Source: Roseomonas indoligenes (GTDB lineage: Bacteria > Pseudomonadota > Alphaproteobacteria > Acetobacterales > Acetobacteraceae). Taken from it: a stretch of 64,000 bases of DNA. Made by a program: the position numbers and the translations under genes. Position 1 is the first letter of the stretch, and each line of letters opens with the position of its first letter. Location: contig NZ_JAGIZA010000006.1 in NCBI RefSeq assembly GCF_017813365.1, positions 1-64,000 of the forward strand, given 5' to 3'. This document shows, one piece after another, positions 35,263 to 46,225 of this stretch. The notes beneath the pieces were generated by a model. It was not told where the DNA came from, did not search any database, and saw only the letters and a list, made by a program, of their open reading frames with translations.

Positions 35263-36864
35263 ATGATGAAGAGGTTCTGGGGCGCTGCGCTGCTGGCGGC
35301 ATCCGCGCTGCTGCCGGCCGGCCAGGCGCTGGCGCAGGCCGCGCCGCGCGACACGCTGGTGATCCTGCGCGAGATCGACGCCGACCGCTACGATCCCGCG
35401 CGCTCCGCCGCCACCGCGGCCGGCGACGCCCTGTTCCTGATGGCTGACACGCTCGTCTCCATGGACTGGGACCAGCGCACCATCCGCCCCGGCCTCGCCG
35501 AGCGCTGGGAGGTGAGCCCGGACGGGAAGACCTACACCTTCCATCTCCGCCGCGACGTGAAGTTCTGCGACGGCAAGCCGATGACGGCGAAGGATGTCGC
35601 CTACTCCATCACGCGCTGGGCCGATCCCGCGACCCGCAGCCCCGTGCGCTACCGCGCCGGCGTGGTGGAATCCGTCACGGCCGTCGATGACTACACGGTC
35701 GAGTACAAGCTGAAGGAGCCGTACAGCGAGCTCCTCAACCAGCTCACCCAGTACTTCGCCTCCATCGTCGACCAGGCCACGGTCGAGAAGCTTGGTGATA
35801 ATTTCGGCGTGCAGGGCTTCAACGGCACCGGCCCCTATTGCTGGGCCAGCTGGACGCCGCGCCAGGAACTCGTGATGACGCGCCACGAGGGCTACAACTG
35901 GGGTCCGCCGATCTTCCAGAACCCGTCCCCGCAGATCGGGCGCATCGTCATGCGCGTGATCCCCGAGGCGAACACGCGCATCGCCGCCATCCAGTCCGGC
36001 CAGGGCGACGTCCTCGGCGGCGGCTACCTGCCGGCCTTCGCGATCGAGGGGCTGAAGCGCGTGCCGACGGTGCGGATGCAGCAGCAGCCCATCTATTTCT
36101 ACGACATCTTCTTCGGCTTCCGCGTGGACAAGCCGGTGGCGAGCGACCCCGCGATCCGACGCGCCGCCAACCTGGCCGTGAACAAGGACGCCATCACCCG
36201 CGCCGCCTATTTCGGCACCGCCGCACCCGCGACGGAGATGATCAACCCCGCCGCACAGGACGCCGATGCCGAGGCCGGCCGGATGATCCCGCGCTACAAC
36301 CCTGATGAGGCGAAGAAGGTGCTGGACGCCGCCGGCTGGGCGATGGGCCCGGACGGCGTGCGCGTGAAGGACGGCCAGCGCGCCTCCCTGCTCGTCTATG
36401 CGCTGCAGCAGCAGATCAACAACACGATGCTTCAGGCCATGCAGGCCGACCTGCGCCGCGTTGGGATCGAGCTGCGGATCCAGCTCTGGGACGCGACCGT
36501 GGGCTGGGGCAAGCTGGCGACGCAGGAATTCGACGCCTTCACCATCTCCTACCCCTATGTCTCCGCAACCGACGCGCTGTCGCTCTACTTCGCCTCCGGA
36601 AACCGGCCCACGCCGAACCGGATGAACTGGAACGACCCGGAGACGGACGCGCTGCTGGCCGCGGCCAAGACCGCGACCGACCCTGCCGCGCGCGCCGAGG
36701 CCATCGGCAAGCTGCAGCGCCGCCTGGCCGATGCGAATGTCTGGATCCCCATGATCCGCACGCCGATGTGGCTCGCCACCTCCACCCGGGTGGAAGGGGC
36801 GCGGCCGCACGGCATCTACGGCGTGTCGGTCTACAAGGGCCTGGATATCCGCCTGACGCGCTGA
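35263..36864 (+). CDS. ABC transporter substrate-binding protein, family 5 (peptide/opine)
   Basis: A 533-residue periplasmic protein with a Sec signal peptide (cleavage after QALAQA, about residue 24) and the SBP_bac_5 core: PGLAERWEVSPDGKTYTFHL, RRDVKFCDGKPMTAKDV and NGTGPYCWASW. It captures the substrate for the permeases and ATPases of this operon. GAGGGA precedes the ATG at 35263. Ligand unknown; the hydrolases around it suggest an amide- or peptide-like compound. Confidence 0.94.
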   Translation: MMKRFWGAALLAASALLPAGQALAQAAPRDTLVILREIDADRYDPARSAATAAGDALFLMADTLVSMDWDQRTIRPGLAERWEVSPDGKTYTFHLRRDVKFCDGKPMTAKDVAYSITRWADPATRSPVRYRAGVVESVTAVDDYTVEYKLKEPYSELLNQLTQYFASIVDQATVEKLGDNFGVQGFNGTGPYCWASWTPRQELVMTRHEGYNWGPPIFQNPSPQIGRIVMRVIPEANTRIAAIQSGQGDVLGGGYLPAFAIEGLKRVPTVRMQQQPIYFYDIFFGFRVDKPVASDPAIRRAANLAVNKDAITRAAYFGTAAPATEMINPAAQDADAEAGRMIPRYNPDEAKKVLDAAGWAMGPDGVRVKDGQRASLLVYALQQQINNTMLQAMQADLRRVGIELRIQLWDATVGWGKLATQEFDAFTISYPYVSATDALSLYFASGNRPTPNRMNWNDPETDALLAAAKTATDPAARAEAIGKLQRRLADANVWIPMIRTPMWLATSTRVEGARPHGIYGVSVYKGLDIRLTR

Positions 36865-36870
36865 CCCTTG

Positions 36871-36909
36871 CGGGCGGCCGCCACCATTCCGATGGTGGGC
36901 GGCCGCCCG
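36871..36909 (+). terminator. strong intercistronic hairpin after the binding-protein gene
   Basis: CGGGCGGCCGCC-ACCAT pairs with ATGGT-GGGCGGCCGCCCG (17 pairs, one bulged base). It lies 6 bp after the binding-protein stop. No T-run follows, so mRNA stabilisation or partial termination is more likely than full termination. Confidence 0.6.
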
Positions 36910-36932
36910 TCACCTCTTGCCGGGGACGATCC

Positions 36933-38366
36933 ATGACCATCACCGTGATCCGCGACGCCGATGTGGCCGTTGCCTGGGACGCCTCGGCGGGCCAGCACAC
37001 CTACCTGACCGGTGCCGATGTCGCGTTCGACGGCGGCATCATCACCTTCGTCGGCCGCGCCTATACCGGCCCGTTGGATGAGGAGATCCCGGGCCGCGGC
37101 CTGATGGTGATGCCGGGTCTGGTGAACATCCATTCCCACCCCTCCTCCGAGCCCATGAACAAGGGGCTGATCGACGAGATCGGGTCTCCCGGCCTCTACA
37201 ACTCCTCCCTCTATGAATACATGCCGATCTTCCGCGCGGACGCGGATGCGGTGCCGAGCTGCGTGCGCGTCGCGCTCTCCGAACTCCTCCTCTCCGGCGT
37301 CACCACCGTCGCCGACCTCTCCATGGCGCATCCGGGCTGGCTGGACCTGCTGGCTGAGAGCGGGATGCGCGTCTGCGTCGCCCCGATGTTCCGCTCGGCC
37401 CGCTGGTTCACGAAGAACGGCCATGTCGTGGAATATGAGTGGGACGAGGCGGCCGGCGAGAAGGCCATGGCCGAGGCGCTGAACCTCATCGACCGCGCGA
37501 AGCAGCATGAGAGCGGCCGCCTGTTCGGCATGGTCGTGCCCGCCCAGATCGACACCTGCGCCGAGGGCCTACTGCGCGAGAGCAGCCAGGAGGCGACGGC
37601 CCGCGGGCTGTCCTGGCAGATCCACGCCGCGCAGTCCGTGGTGGAGTTCCACGAGATCACCCGCCGGCACGGGCACACGCCCATCGGCTGGCTCGACTCC
37701 ATGAACCTGCTGAACGACCGCGCCATCATCGGCCACGGCATTTTCCTGGACGACCATCCCTCCACGCCCTGGCACACCAACTCCGACCTCGGCCGGCTGG
37801 CGGAGACGGGCACCACTGTCGCCCACTGCCCCACCGTCTTCGCGCGGCGCGGCATCACCATGAAGAACTTCGGCCGCTACAAGCGCGCCGGGGTGAACAT
37901 GGGCCTCGGGACGGACACCTACCCCCACAACATGCTCGATGAGATGCGCCTCGTCGGCTATCTCGCCCGCACCCAGGCGACCGACCCGCGCGCCGTGACC
38001 ACCACCGAGATCTTCGACGCCGCCACGATCGGCGGCGCCAAGGCGCTGGGCCGCGACGATATCGGCCGCCTCGCCGCCGGTTGCCGCGCGGACATCGTGC
38101 TGGTGAACGCGGAGCACCCGATGATGCGCCCGGGCCGCGACCCCATGCGCAGCCTCGTCTACGCCGCCGGAGACCGCGCGCTGCGCGACGTCTACGTGGA
38201 CGGGCAGCTTGTCGTGAAGGACGGCATGGTTCTGACCATGGATTACGAGGGCGCGGCCGCGCATCTGCATGAGGCGCAGAAGCGCATCCTGGACCGTGCC
38301 CCGTCGCAGGACTGGGCGCATCGCCCCGTGGAGAAGATCAGCCCGCCGAGCTTCCCCTGGGCATGA
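36933..38366 (+). CDS. amidohydrolase, cytosine deaminase/TrzA-AtzB-like
   Basis: A 477-residue member of the TrzA/AtzB/SsnA-type amidohydrolases. Metal ligands are visible in VNIHSHPS (HxH), IHAAQS, IGHGIFL and the Asp of [11 protein letters not shown]-terminal residues ([15 protein letters not shown]) are family-typical. These enzymes deaminate or dechlorinate heterocycles or hydrolyse related C-N bonds. It lies between the transporter binding protein and the two ATPase genes, so it probably acts on the imported compound. Start is ATG 36933. Confidence 0.9.
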   Translation: MTITVIRDADVAVAWDASAGQHTYLTGADVAFDGGIITFVGRAYTGPLDEEIPGRGLMVMPGLVNIHSHPSSEPMNKGLIDEIGSPGLYNSSLYEYMPIFRADADAVPSCVRVALSELLLSGVTTVADLSMAHPGWLDLLAESGMRVCVAPMFRSARWFTKNGHVVEYEWDEAAGEKAMAEALNLIDRAKQHESGRLFGMVVPAQIDTCAEGLLRESSQEATARGLSWQIHAAQSVVEFHEITRRHGHTPIGWLDSMNLLNDRAIIGHGIFLDDHPSTPWHTNSDLGRLAETGTTVAHCPTVFARRGITMKNFGRYKRAGVNMGLGTDTYPHNMLDEMRLVGYLARTQATDPRAVTTTEIFDAATIGGAKALGRDDIGRLAAGCRADIVLVNAEHPMMRPGRDPMRSLVYAAGDRALRDVYVDGQLVVKDGMVLTMDYEGAAAHLHEAQKRILDRAPSQDWAHRPVEKISPPSFPWA

Positions 38367-38376
38367 GGGCAGGGGA

Positions 38377-39368
<992 letters not shown>

Positions 39369-39372
<4 letters not shown>

Positions 39373-40460
39373 AGGAAGGGCCTCTCCTCGAAGCGGTCTC
39401 CGTCGCCAAGCACTACCCGGTGAAGAAGGGGATCATCGTGTCCCGCCAGGTCGGCGCCGTGCGCGCGGTGGACGGCGTCTCCTTCACCCTGCACCGCGGT
39501 GAGACGCTGGCGCTGGTGGGGGAGAGCGGCTGCGGCAAGTCCACCACCGCCCGCGTGGTCATGCGCCTGATCGAGCCTACCGGCGGTGACATCATTTTTA
39601 AGGGCCAGAACGTCACCAATGTCGCCGGCGCGAAGCTGCGCGCCCTGCGCCGGCACCTGCAGATCGTCTTCCAGGATCCCTATGCCAGCCTCAACCCGCG
39701 CCTGACGGTAGCGGATACGATTGCGGAGCCGATGGCCGTGCACGGCATCGGCGACGCTGCCAGCCGCAAGGCCCGTGTGCAGGAGCTGCTGCGCCTGACC
39801 GGCCTGCGCGCCTTCCATGCGGACCGCTACCCGCATGAATTCTCCGGCGGCCAGCGCCAGCGCATCGGCATCGCCCGCGCCCTGGCCGTGGAGCCTGAGG
39901 TGATGGTGCTGGACGAGCCCGTCTCGGCGCTGGATGTCTCCATCCAGGCCCAGGTGGTAAACCTTCTGGGCGACCTGCAGCAGCGCCTCGGCCTCTCCTA
40001 CCTTTTCATCGCGCACGATCTGGCGGTGGTGAAGCACGTCGCGGACCGGGTGGCCGTGATGTATCTCGGCCGGATCGTGGAAGTGGCGGGGAAGCGGGAG
40101 CTCTTCTCCAACCCGCGCCACCCCTATACGCGCGCCCTGCTGGCGGCCATCCCGCGCCCCGACCCGTCCCGCCGAGGCGCCGTCACGCCCTTGGGTGGCG
40201 ACCTGCCGAGCCCGCTAAACATCCCGCCGGGCTGCCGCTTCCACACGCGCTGCCCCGTGGCGCAGGCGGTGTGCCGGGAACAGGACCCGCCGCTCCGCGA
40301 GATTGCGCCCGGCCATACCGCCGCCTGCCACTTCGCGGAGGACCTGCCGCGCTTCGACGCGGAGGCGGATGGCGGAATCGCCCCCGTCGCTCAGCGCCGC
40401 CTCGCGGCCTATGCCGCGGCCCGGGAGCGGCGCGCTCTCGCCGCCGTGCCGGCCCCCTGA
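39369..40460 (+). CDS. ABC transporter ATPase, DppF/OppF type
   Basis: A 363-residue ATPase with Walker [11 protein letters not shown]-loop [11 protein letters not shown], signature [14 protein letters not shown], Walker [13 protein letters not shown] and the C-terminal GCRFHTRCP motif. It is the second ATPase of the importer and the last clear gene of the 30958-40460 operon. Confidence 0.95.
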
Positions 40461-40531
40461 GGGAATCGGCCCTGGTCAAGCGGGAAAGGTGCACGATCTT
40501 CACCCGGTGACGGGCGAAGCGGAGATGGCCG

Positions 40532-40708
40532 ATGTTCCTTGACCTGCCGGGCGCAGGCCCCCGGCGGCCCGACCCTCCCAAGCCCCGGATCACCCCGAGA
40601 GGGGAGAAGGTCCTGGTCTGGATCGTCGCCCTGAACGTCGTCCTGCTGCTCGTCGCCCCCATCGGCGGGGCGACGGTGATCCAGGCGCTGATCAGCCTGC
40701 TCCGGTAG
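40532..40708 (+). CDS. small single-span membrane protein of unknown function
   Basis: A 58-residue ORF, MFLDLPG start, with a basic Pro/Arg-rich head and one transmembrane helix (VLVWIVALNVVLLLVAPIGG region). GGAG lies 7 bases before the ATG. It lies in the 315-bp gap between the transporter operon and the dehydrogenase gene and is the only plausible gene there. No known family recognised. Confidence 0.5.
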   Translation: MFLDLPGAGPRRPDPPKPRITPRGEKVLVWIVALNVVLLLVAPIGGATVIQALISLLR

Positions 40709-40775
40709 GCGGCCCGCCATTGCCCGGGAGGGCACTGCCCCGCAGGATGCCGGAAAAGCCCGGGGGAACACTTCC

Positions 40776-41963
40776 ATGCCTGTCCAGCTGCTCGCGCCGC
40801 GCCTGATCCTCTCGGGTGGCGGCGGCGTCGCGGAGGTGGCCGCCGTCCTCGCCCAGCTCGGCCTTTCCCGCCCCCTGGTCATCACGGACCCCTGGATGGC
40901 TTCCTCCGGAACCGTGGATCGCGTGCTCGGCCCGCTCCGCGCCGCCGGCATCGCCGCGGAGGTCTTCCACGAGACGGTCCCGGACCCGACCGATACGGTG
41001 GTGGAGGCGGGCGTGCGGGCCTTTCGCGCCGGCGACTACGACTGCCTCATCGGCTTCGGTGGCGGCAGCCCGATGGACACGGCCAAGGCGGTCGCCATCC
41101 TCGCTGCCGCACCGGAAGGGGTGCACATCCGCACCCTCAAGGTTCCGGCCCAGGCGAACCGGGGCGCCGTGCCCGTGGTCTGCATCCCCACCACCGCCGG
41201 CACGGGCAGCGAGGCAACGAAATTCACCGTCATCACCGACACGGCGAACGACGAGAAGATGCTCATCTCCGGCCTCGGCGCGCTGCCGCTGGCCGCGCTC
41301 GTGGACCACCACCTCACCTGGACCGTGCCCGCCCGCACGGTGGCGGATACGGGTGTGGACAGCCTGACCCATGCGCTGGAGGCCTTCGTCAGCCGCCGCG
41401 CCAACGCCTACAGCGACGACTACGCTCGCCTCGCCATGCGGCTGATCGCGCCCAACCTGCGCCGCGCCTATGCCGACGCGCAGCGCGGCGGCAACGGCCC
41501 ACGGGACGAGGAGGCGCGGGAGGCGATGATGCGCGGCGCCACCCTCGCGGGCCTCGCCTTCTCCAACGCCTCTGTCGCGCTGGTCCACGGCATGTCCCGC
41601 CCGATCGGCGCGCATTTCCACGTGCCGCACGGCCTGTCCAACGCCATGCTGCTGCCCGCCGTCACCCGCTTCGGCCTGGAAGCCGCCCTGCCGCGCTACG
41701 CCGAGGCCGCGCGCGTTATGGGGGTAGCGGGGGAGGGGGACGACGACGCCACCGCCGGCGCCAGGCTGGTGGAGGAACTGGAAACCCTGAACCGGGAACT
41801 CGGCGTGCCCAGCCCCGCCACCCACGGCATCGCCGCCGATCGCTGGGACGGTCTGCTGGAGACCATGGCCGCCCAGGCCCTCGCCTCCGGAAGCCCCGCC
41901 AACAACCCGCGTGTGCCGGACAAGGCGGAGATCGTGGCGCTCTACCGCGAGGCCTATGCCTGA
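40776..41963 (+). CDS. iron-containing alcohol dehydrogenase (type III)
   Basis: A 395-residue Fe-ADH. The NAD-binding motif GGGSPMDTAK, the substrate region IPTTAGTGSEAT and the metal ligands in DSLTHALEAFVS and HGMSRPIGAHFHVPHGLSN are all present. It reduces or oxidises a small alcohol or aldehyde with NAD(H); the substrate is not defined by sequence. It has its own short leader and may be read from the same promoter as the small membrane protein upstream. Confidence 0.93.
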   Translation: MPVQLLAPRLILSGGGGVAEVAAVLAQLGLSRPLVITDPWMASSGTVDRVLGPLRAAGIAAEVFHETVPDPTDTVVEAGVRAFRAGDYDCLIGFGGGSPMDTAKAVAILAAAPEGVHIRTLKVPAQANRGAVPVVCIPTTAGTGSEATKFTVITDTANDEKMLISGLGALPLAALVDHHLTWTVPARTVADTGVDSLTHALEAFVSRRANAYSDDYARLAMRLIAPNLRRAYADAQRGGNGPRDEEAREAMMRGATLAGLAFSNASVALVHGMSRPIGAHFHVPHGLSNAMLLPAVTRFGLEAALPRYAEAARVMGVAGEGDDDATAGARLVEELETLNRELGVPSPATHGIAADRWDGLLETMAAQALASGSPANNPRVPDKAEIVALYREAYA

Positions 41964-42025
41964 AGGGCATCCGCGGCCCGGATGCTTCGATCCTGCTCCT
42001 CCCGCTTCCATGCATCGCTCATGCT

Positions 42026-42050
42026 CGCGTTTTCGTGATTGAGCGGGCTG
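42026..42050 (+). promoter_or_regulatory. copy 2 of a shared upstream motif
   Basis: CGCGTTTTCGTGATTGAGCG here closely matches 9429-9456 upstream of the second ECF gene. It lies about 70 bp before the DUF4394 start. The 41964-42117 gap otherwise shows no ORF. Confidence 0.4.
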
Positions 42051-42117
42051 CGTCCGCCTGTCCGTCCACTCCGTATCGCCGCGCGGGGCACGCCTCCCGC
42101 TTGAGATGGAGAGACGC

Positions 42118-42897
42118 ATGAATCGCACGATCCGCCGCCTTGCCCTGGCCGGTGCCGCCTTCCTCGGCCTCGGGGCCTCAGCCCAGGCCGCGACGCTGAT
42201 CGGCCTGACCAATGACGGCCAGCTCCTCCGCATCGACACGGAGAGCCGCCGTGCCGCAGCGCCGGTCCGCGTGCGCGGCGCTGAGGGCAAGCTGCTGGGC
42301 ATCGATGTCCGCCCGGCGGACGGCAAGCTCTACGGCGTCACGGATTCCGGCGCGATCGTCACCATCGATCCCGCCACTGGCGCCGCCACGAAGGTCAGCC
42401 AGCTCAACGAGCGTTTCGAATCCGGCGGCCGCGCCGTGGTGGACTTCAACCCGGTGGCAGATCGCCTGCGGCTGATGGGCACCTCCGGCACGAACTTCCG
42501 CGTGAACGTGGAGAACGGGCAGGTCGCGCGGGACGGCGCGCTGAAGTACCAGGCCGGGACCCCCCTGGCCGAGACGATGCCGCGCATCAGTGCCGGCGCC
42601 TACACCAACAGCATGACGGGCGCGCAGCAGACGATGCTGCTGACGGTGGACGGCGTGCTCGGCCAGCTGAACCTGCAGGCACCGCCGAATGATGGCGTGC
42701 AGCAGATGCGCGGGCGGATCGGCCCGGGCGTGGGCGCCTCCGCCGCCTTCGACATCCTTTCCGAGGGGACGACGAACACCGCTTATCTTCTCGCGAGCGG
42801 CGTTCTGCACACGGTGAACCTGGAAAGCGGGGCGCCGACGCCGCTGGGCCCCGTCGCCGGGTCCATGGAGGTCATCGACATCGCCGCGATGCGCTGA
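42118..42897 (+). CDS. exported DUF4394 beta-propeller-like protein
   Basis: A 259-residue exported protein (signal peptide to about residue 25, QAA cleavage). The mature chain has repeated short strands such as ATLIGLTNDGQLLRID, GIDVRPADGKLYGV and VDFNPVADRLRLMG, the DUF4394 pattern. Family members are periplasmic or surface proteins of unknown role. The ATG at 42118 has GGAGAG upstream. A convergent terminator follows. Confidence 0.88.
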   Translation: MNRTIRRLALAGAAFLGLGASAQAATLIGLTNDGQLLRIDTESRRAAAPVRVRGAEGKLLGIDVRPADGKLYGVTDSGAIVTIDPATGAATKVSQLNERFESGGRAVVDFNPVADRLRLMGTSGTNFRVNVENGQVARDGALKYQAGTPLAETMPRISAGAYTNSMTGAQQTMLLTVDGVLGQLNLQAPPNDGVQQMRGRIGPGVGASAAFDILSEGTTNTAYLLASGVLHTVNLESGAPTPLGPVAGSMEVIDIAAMR

Positions 42898-42921
42898 GGA
42901 CAGCGCGTAACTGAGAAATGG

Positions 42922-42949
42922 CCCGGTCAGGCAGTTCCGCCTGACCGGG
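42922..42949. terminator. bidirectional terminator hairpin
   Basis: Perfect 11-bp stem CCCGGTCAGGC/GCCTGACCGGG with a 6-nt loop between convergent genes. It overlaps the last codons of the EAL gene (stop at 42927-42929). Confidence 0.75.
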
Positions 42950-44132
42950 TTCCGTCCGAAGGCCATCTGGGCTGGCCCGCGCCGCGCCAGGCCGCGATCC
43001 AGGCTGGGATCGCCGCGGCCGGAAGCGGCCGACCTACGGCGAAGCCCTGGGCGCGGTCCACCCCGGCCCTGGCCATGGCCTGCCAGAGCGCCGGGCTGGA
43101 GATGCCCTCCGCCGTCACCAGCATGCCGCGCGCATGCGCCAGACCCACCAGCCGCTCCAGCTCCGCCCGCGATCGCCGGTTGTGCGGCGCCTCGGAAACG
43201 AGGAAGCGGTCCAGCTTGATGCCCGTGAAGGGAAAGCGGAGCAGCGTGTCCCGCCGCTCCTCCAGGCTCATGTCGTCCACCCAGAGGTCATGGCCCGCCT
43301 GCCGCAGCCGCAGCACCGCCCGGCGCAGCAGCGGCACGTCGTGCACGGGGGTCGTTTCCGTCAGCTCGATGCCCAGCATGGACGGCCGGAGCCCGCTCTC
43401 CCGGCAGAGCCGGCCGAGCCAGGGCACGGTATCCGGGCGCTGCAGCACCTCCAGCGGCAGGTTGATGGAGACAGGCAGCGCGATTTGCGGCCGCAGTATC
43501 CGCAAGTCCTGCGTCGCCATGCGCCCGACGGCCCGAGCCACCGCCAGAGCCAGACCGTGCCGCTCCGCCATGGGAATGAAGGCGTCGGGCCCCAGCGGAA
43601 TGGCTCGGCGCCCATCCGGCCGCAGCCAGCGCACAAGTCCTTCCAGCCCCACCGGCCGGCGGTCGGCAATCCGGACGATGGGCTGGTAGCGCATGGCCAC
43701 CTCGCCTTCCGCCAGGCCGCGGCGCAGCGCCGCCACCTCATCCGCCTCGCTCGGGTCCGAGCGGCCGGTGATGCGCCGGAGGGCTGCCGTCAGTGCGGCC
43801 ACGTTCCCGGCGAGCGCGGAATCGAGAAGGAGCACCCGGGTGGGGCTGAAAGGATCCTGCGCCGCCGCATGCAGCGCGCCCCAGCCCCTCTCCTCCGGCT
43901 GCGCCTCGCAGAGCAGGCCCATCGGGGGGCGACCGGGCCCGACGAGCCGCGCCGTGGCCTCCTCCGGCGCCACTGGCCGGGCAGGATCCGCCCCGATCCG
44001 GTGAAGCGTTTCTTGCACCAGGGCCATCAGCGCCGGGCTGCGGAGCACGGCAAGCAGCTCACCCCCTGGATCGGGCCTTGCCGCCGCGCGGCGCAGGGGA
44101 ATGCTGTCTCCGTGGGTCGCTTCGAACGGCAC
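42927..44132 (-). CDS. EAL-domain protein, c-di-GMP phosphodiesterase or degenerate sensor
   Basis: A 401-residue soluble protein with an uncharacterised N-terminal region (1-125) and an EAL domain. Most catalytic residues are present: Glu in LEGLVRWLR (EGL instead of EAL), Asn in VSINLPLEV, Glu in IELTET, the Asp pair in VDDMSL, Lys in IKLDRFL, Glu in TAEGI and Gln in AQGFAVGRPL. Loop 6, normally DDFGTGYSS, reads DDMSLEERRD, so activity may be reduced or lost. No GGDEF domain or membrane segment. Confidence 0.88.
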   Translation of the reverse strand: MPFEATHGDSIPLRRAAARPDPGGELLAVLRSPALMALVQETLHRIGADPARPVAPEEATARLVGPGRPPMGLLCEAQPEERGWGALHAAAQDPFSPTRVLLLDSALAGNVAALTAALRRITGRSDPSEADEVAALRRGLAEGEVAMRYQPIVRIADRRPVGLEGLVRWLRPDGRRAIPLGPDAFIPMAERHGLALAVARAVGRMATQDLRILRPQIALPVSINLPLEVLQRPDTVPWLGRLCRESGLRPSMLGIELTETTPVHDVPLLRRAVLRLRQAGHDLWVDDMSLEERRDTLLRFPFTGIKLDRFLVSEAPHNRRSRAELERLVGLAHARGMLVTAEGISSPALWQAMARAGVDRAQGFAVGRPLPAAAIPAWIAAWRGAGQPRWPSDGTRSGGTA

Positions 44133-44235
44133 CGGCTGAACCTACCACCTCCGCGTGAATCAACCATAACGTTCACACGCGACGGGTGCCTACTCCCCCC
44201 AGGTCACGGCTGTGGGATTTGTGGCGCGAAAGTCT

Positions 44236-45204
44236 CTAGCCACCACTCACCTGCCACGGCGACGTCTCCCAGCGGCTGCGAAGCTCCCCCATGTCCTGAC
44301 CGATCAGGGCGGCCCAGGCCGGACCGTCGCGGAACTGGGGCAGGATGCCCCGTGCCTCGGCCTGCGCGAGGAACTCCGGATCCGCCACCGCGGCCTGCAG
44401 CGCCCGGGCCACACGCGCGGCGGCCTCGGGCGCGATCCGGGCCGGGGCCGCGATGCCGCGCCGCAGCGCACCGTTCACGGGCAGCCCCTCCTCGGCCAGG
44501 GTCGGCACATCCGGGAATTGCGGGTGCCGCGCCTGGGCGGCCATGCCGAGCAGAACGAGCTTCTCCTCCCGCACCGCCGTCAGCGCCTCGGGCACCGTGA
44601 CCAGCGCGGCCGCGACGTTGCCCGCCATGGCCGCCTGGCGCGCCGCGGCGGCCGAGGGGAAGTGCAATTGTTCCATCGGCAGGGAGGCGGCCAGGTCCGC
44701 TGCCGCGATGGCGGAGGGGCTGGTGGGAGGCGGCAGGCCGAGCGGGCGGCCATCCGGCCGGTTCCTCAGTGCTTCCAGTTCCGTCCCGGGCGTGGCGACG
44801 AGGGCCACCGGTTCCTCCGTCACGGCACCGAGGAAGAGGATGCGGTCCAGCAGCGCCGCCGCGTTCCGCTCCACCGCGCGGGCGAGGAGGACCGGCGTCA
44901 CGGCATAGGCCAGGACTGAGCCGTCGGCCGGCGCGTCGGCCAGATCGCGCATCACGGCCAGGCCGCCCTCGCCAACCCGGTTCACCACCTGGACCTGCAC
45001 CAGCTTCAGGTGCCGTTCCAGAAAGGGCGCGAAGCCGCGCACCCAAAGGTCCGTGGCGCTTCCGCCGGCGGCCCCGACGAGCAGGGTCAAGCTCTTCGGC
45101 CGGAGCGTGGGCGGCACGTAGGGGGCGGCGCCCTGGCCCTGGGCGCCGCCCGCCCCGGTTGCGAGGAGGGCGGAGGCGCCGAGGAGCGTGCGCCGCGTCG
45201 TCAT
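44236..45204 (-). CDS. TctC/Bug-family tricarboxylate-type solute-binding protein
   Basis: A 322-residue exported protein with a Tat-like signal (TTRRTLLGASALLATGAGG). The Bug-type core is recognisable: LTLLVGAAGGSATDLWVR and LPVNGALRRGIAAPARI. Bug proteins bind carboxylates for TctAB transporters or serve as sensors. No tctA or tctB lies nearby. The ATG overlaps the secF stop (ATGA), so it is expressed after secDF, an odd pairing. Confidence 0.85.
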   Translation of the reverse strand: MTTRRTLLGASALLATGAGGAQGQGAAPYVPPTLRPKSLTLLVGAAGGSATDLWVRGFAPFLERHLKLVQVQVVNRVGEGGLAVMRDLADAPADGSVLAYAVTPVLLARAVERNAAALLDRILFLGAVTEEPVALVATPGTELEALRNRPDGRPLGLPPPTSPSAIAAADLAASLPMEQLHFPSAAAARQAAMAGNVAAALVTVPEALTAVREEKLVLLGMAAQARHPQFPDVPTLAEEGLPVNGALRRGIAAPARIAPEAAARVARALQAAVADPEFLAQAEARGILPQFRDGPAWAALIGQDMGELRSRWETSPWQVSGG

Positions 45205-46211
45205 CTCCGCGGTCCCGCCGCGCCCTGGGTCACTCCCTGGCCCTTGGCCACCGCCGGCGCGCGTGGCGCCGGCACCTTCGGCGCCTCCGTCCCCCGCCGC
45301 AGCCGGTTCTCCCCGAGGAAAAGCAGGATCGGCGCCGCGATGAAGATCGAGGAGGAGGCGGAGACGACGATGCCGAACAGCATCGTCCAGGCGAAGCCCG
45401 CCAGCGTGTCGCCGCCGAAGAGGGCCAGCGGCAGCGCCGAGAGGAACAGCGTCATCGAGGTGCCGAGCGTACGATTCAGCGTCTCGTTGATCGAGCGGTC
45501 GATCAGTTCCCGCAGTGGCATCGTCTTGAACTTGCGGAGGTTCTCCCGCATCCGGTCGTAGACCACGACCTTGTCGTTCGCCGAGAAGCCGATGATCGTC
45601 AGGATCGCCGCGATCGTCGTCAGGTTGAACTCGATGCGGGTGACGGCGAGGAAGCCGACCACCTTCGTCGTGTCCAGGATCAGCGTGGCGATGGCGCCGA
45701 TGGCGAACTGCCACTCGAAGCGCACCCAAATGTAGATCAGCATCGCGCCGAGCGAGATGGCCAGCGCGATCAGCCCGCCCGTGAACAGCTCGTCGGAGAC
45801 CCGGTTGCCCACCGCCTCCGTCCGCAGGATGCGCGTACCGGGCGCCGCCGCCTCGAGCGCCCCGCGCACGCGGGAGACGGCCTGCTGCGTCGCCGCCTCC
45901 TCGCCCTGCACGGGCAGGCGGATAAGGACGGTGTCGGCATCGCCGAACTGCTGCAGGCCGACATCGCCAACGTTGAGGCCCGACACGGCGGAGCGGAGCC
46001 TGCCGAGATCGGCCGGCCCGGGGGTGCGCGCCTCCATCGTGATCCCGCCCTTGAAGTCGATCCCCTGCTCGAGGCCGGGGTGGAAGGCGAGGATCACGGA
46101 GGCGGTGGAGAGGATCGCGGAGACGACGAGCCCCGCGATCCGGCCCTTCATGAACTGGATCTTGGTGTTGTCCGGAACCAGCCGGAACAGGGGGCGGTAG
46201 AAGCCGAGCAT
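45201..46211 (-). CDS. secF: protein translocase subunit SecF
   Basis: A 336-residue RND-type subunit with six helices, the N-terminal motif QGIDFKGGITMEA and the conserved ITLE/GFSANDKVVVYDRMRENL and NETLNRTLGTSMT segments. SecDF uses the proton gradient to complete Sec export. It starts 14 bp after secD. A 30-residue Ala/Pro-rich tail follows the last helix. Confidence 0.97.
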   Translation of the reverse strand: MLGFYRPLFRLVPDNTKIQFMKGRIAGLVVSAILSTASVILAFHPGLEQGIDFKGGITMEARTPGPADLGRLRSAVSGLNVGDVGLQQFGDADTVLIRLPVQGEEAATQQAVSRVRGALEAAAPGTRILRTEAVGNRVSDELFTGGLIALAISLGAMLIYIWVRFEWQFAIGAIATLILDTTKVVGFLAVTRIEFNLTTIAAILTIIGFSANDKVVVYDRMRENLRKFKTMPLRELIDRSINETLNRTLGTSMTLFLSALPLALFGGDTLAGFAWTMLFGIVVSASSSIFIAAPILLFLGENRLRRGTEAPKVPAPRAPAVAKGQGVTQGAAGPRR

Positions 46212-46225
46212 GTGCGTTTCCCCTC

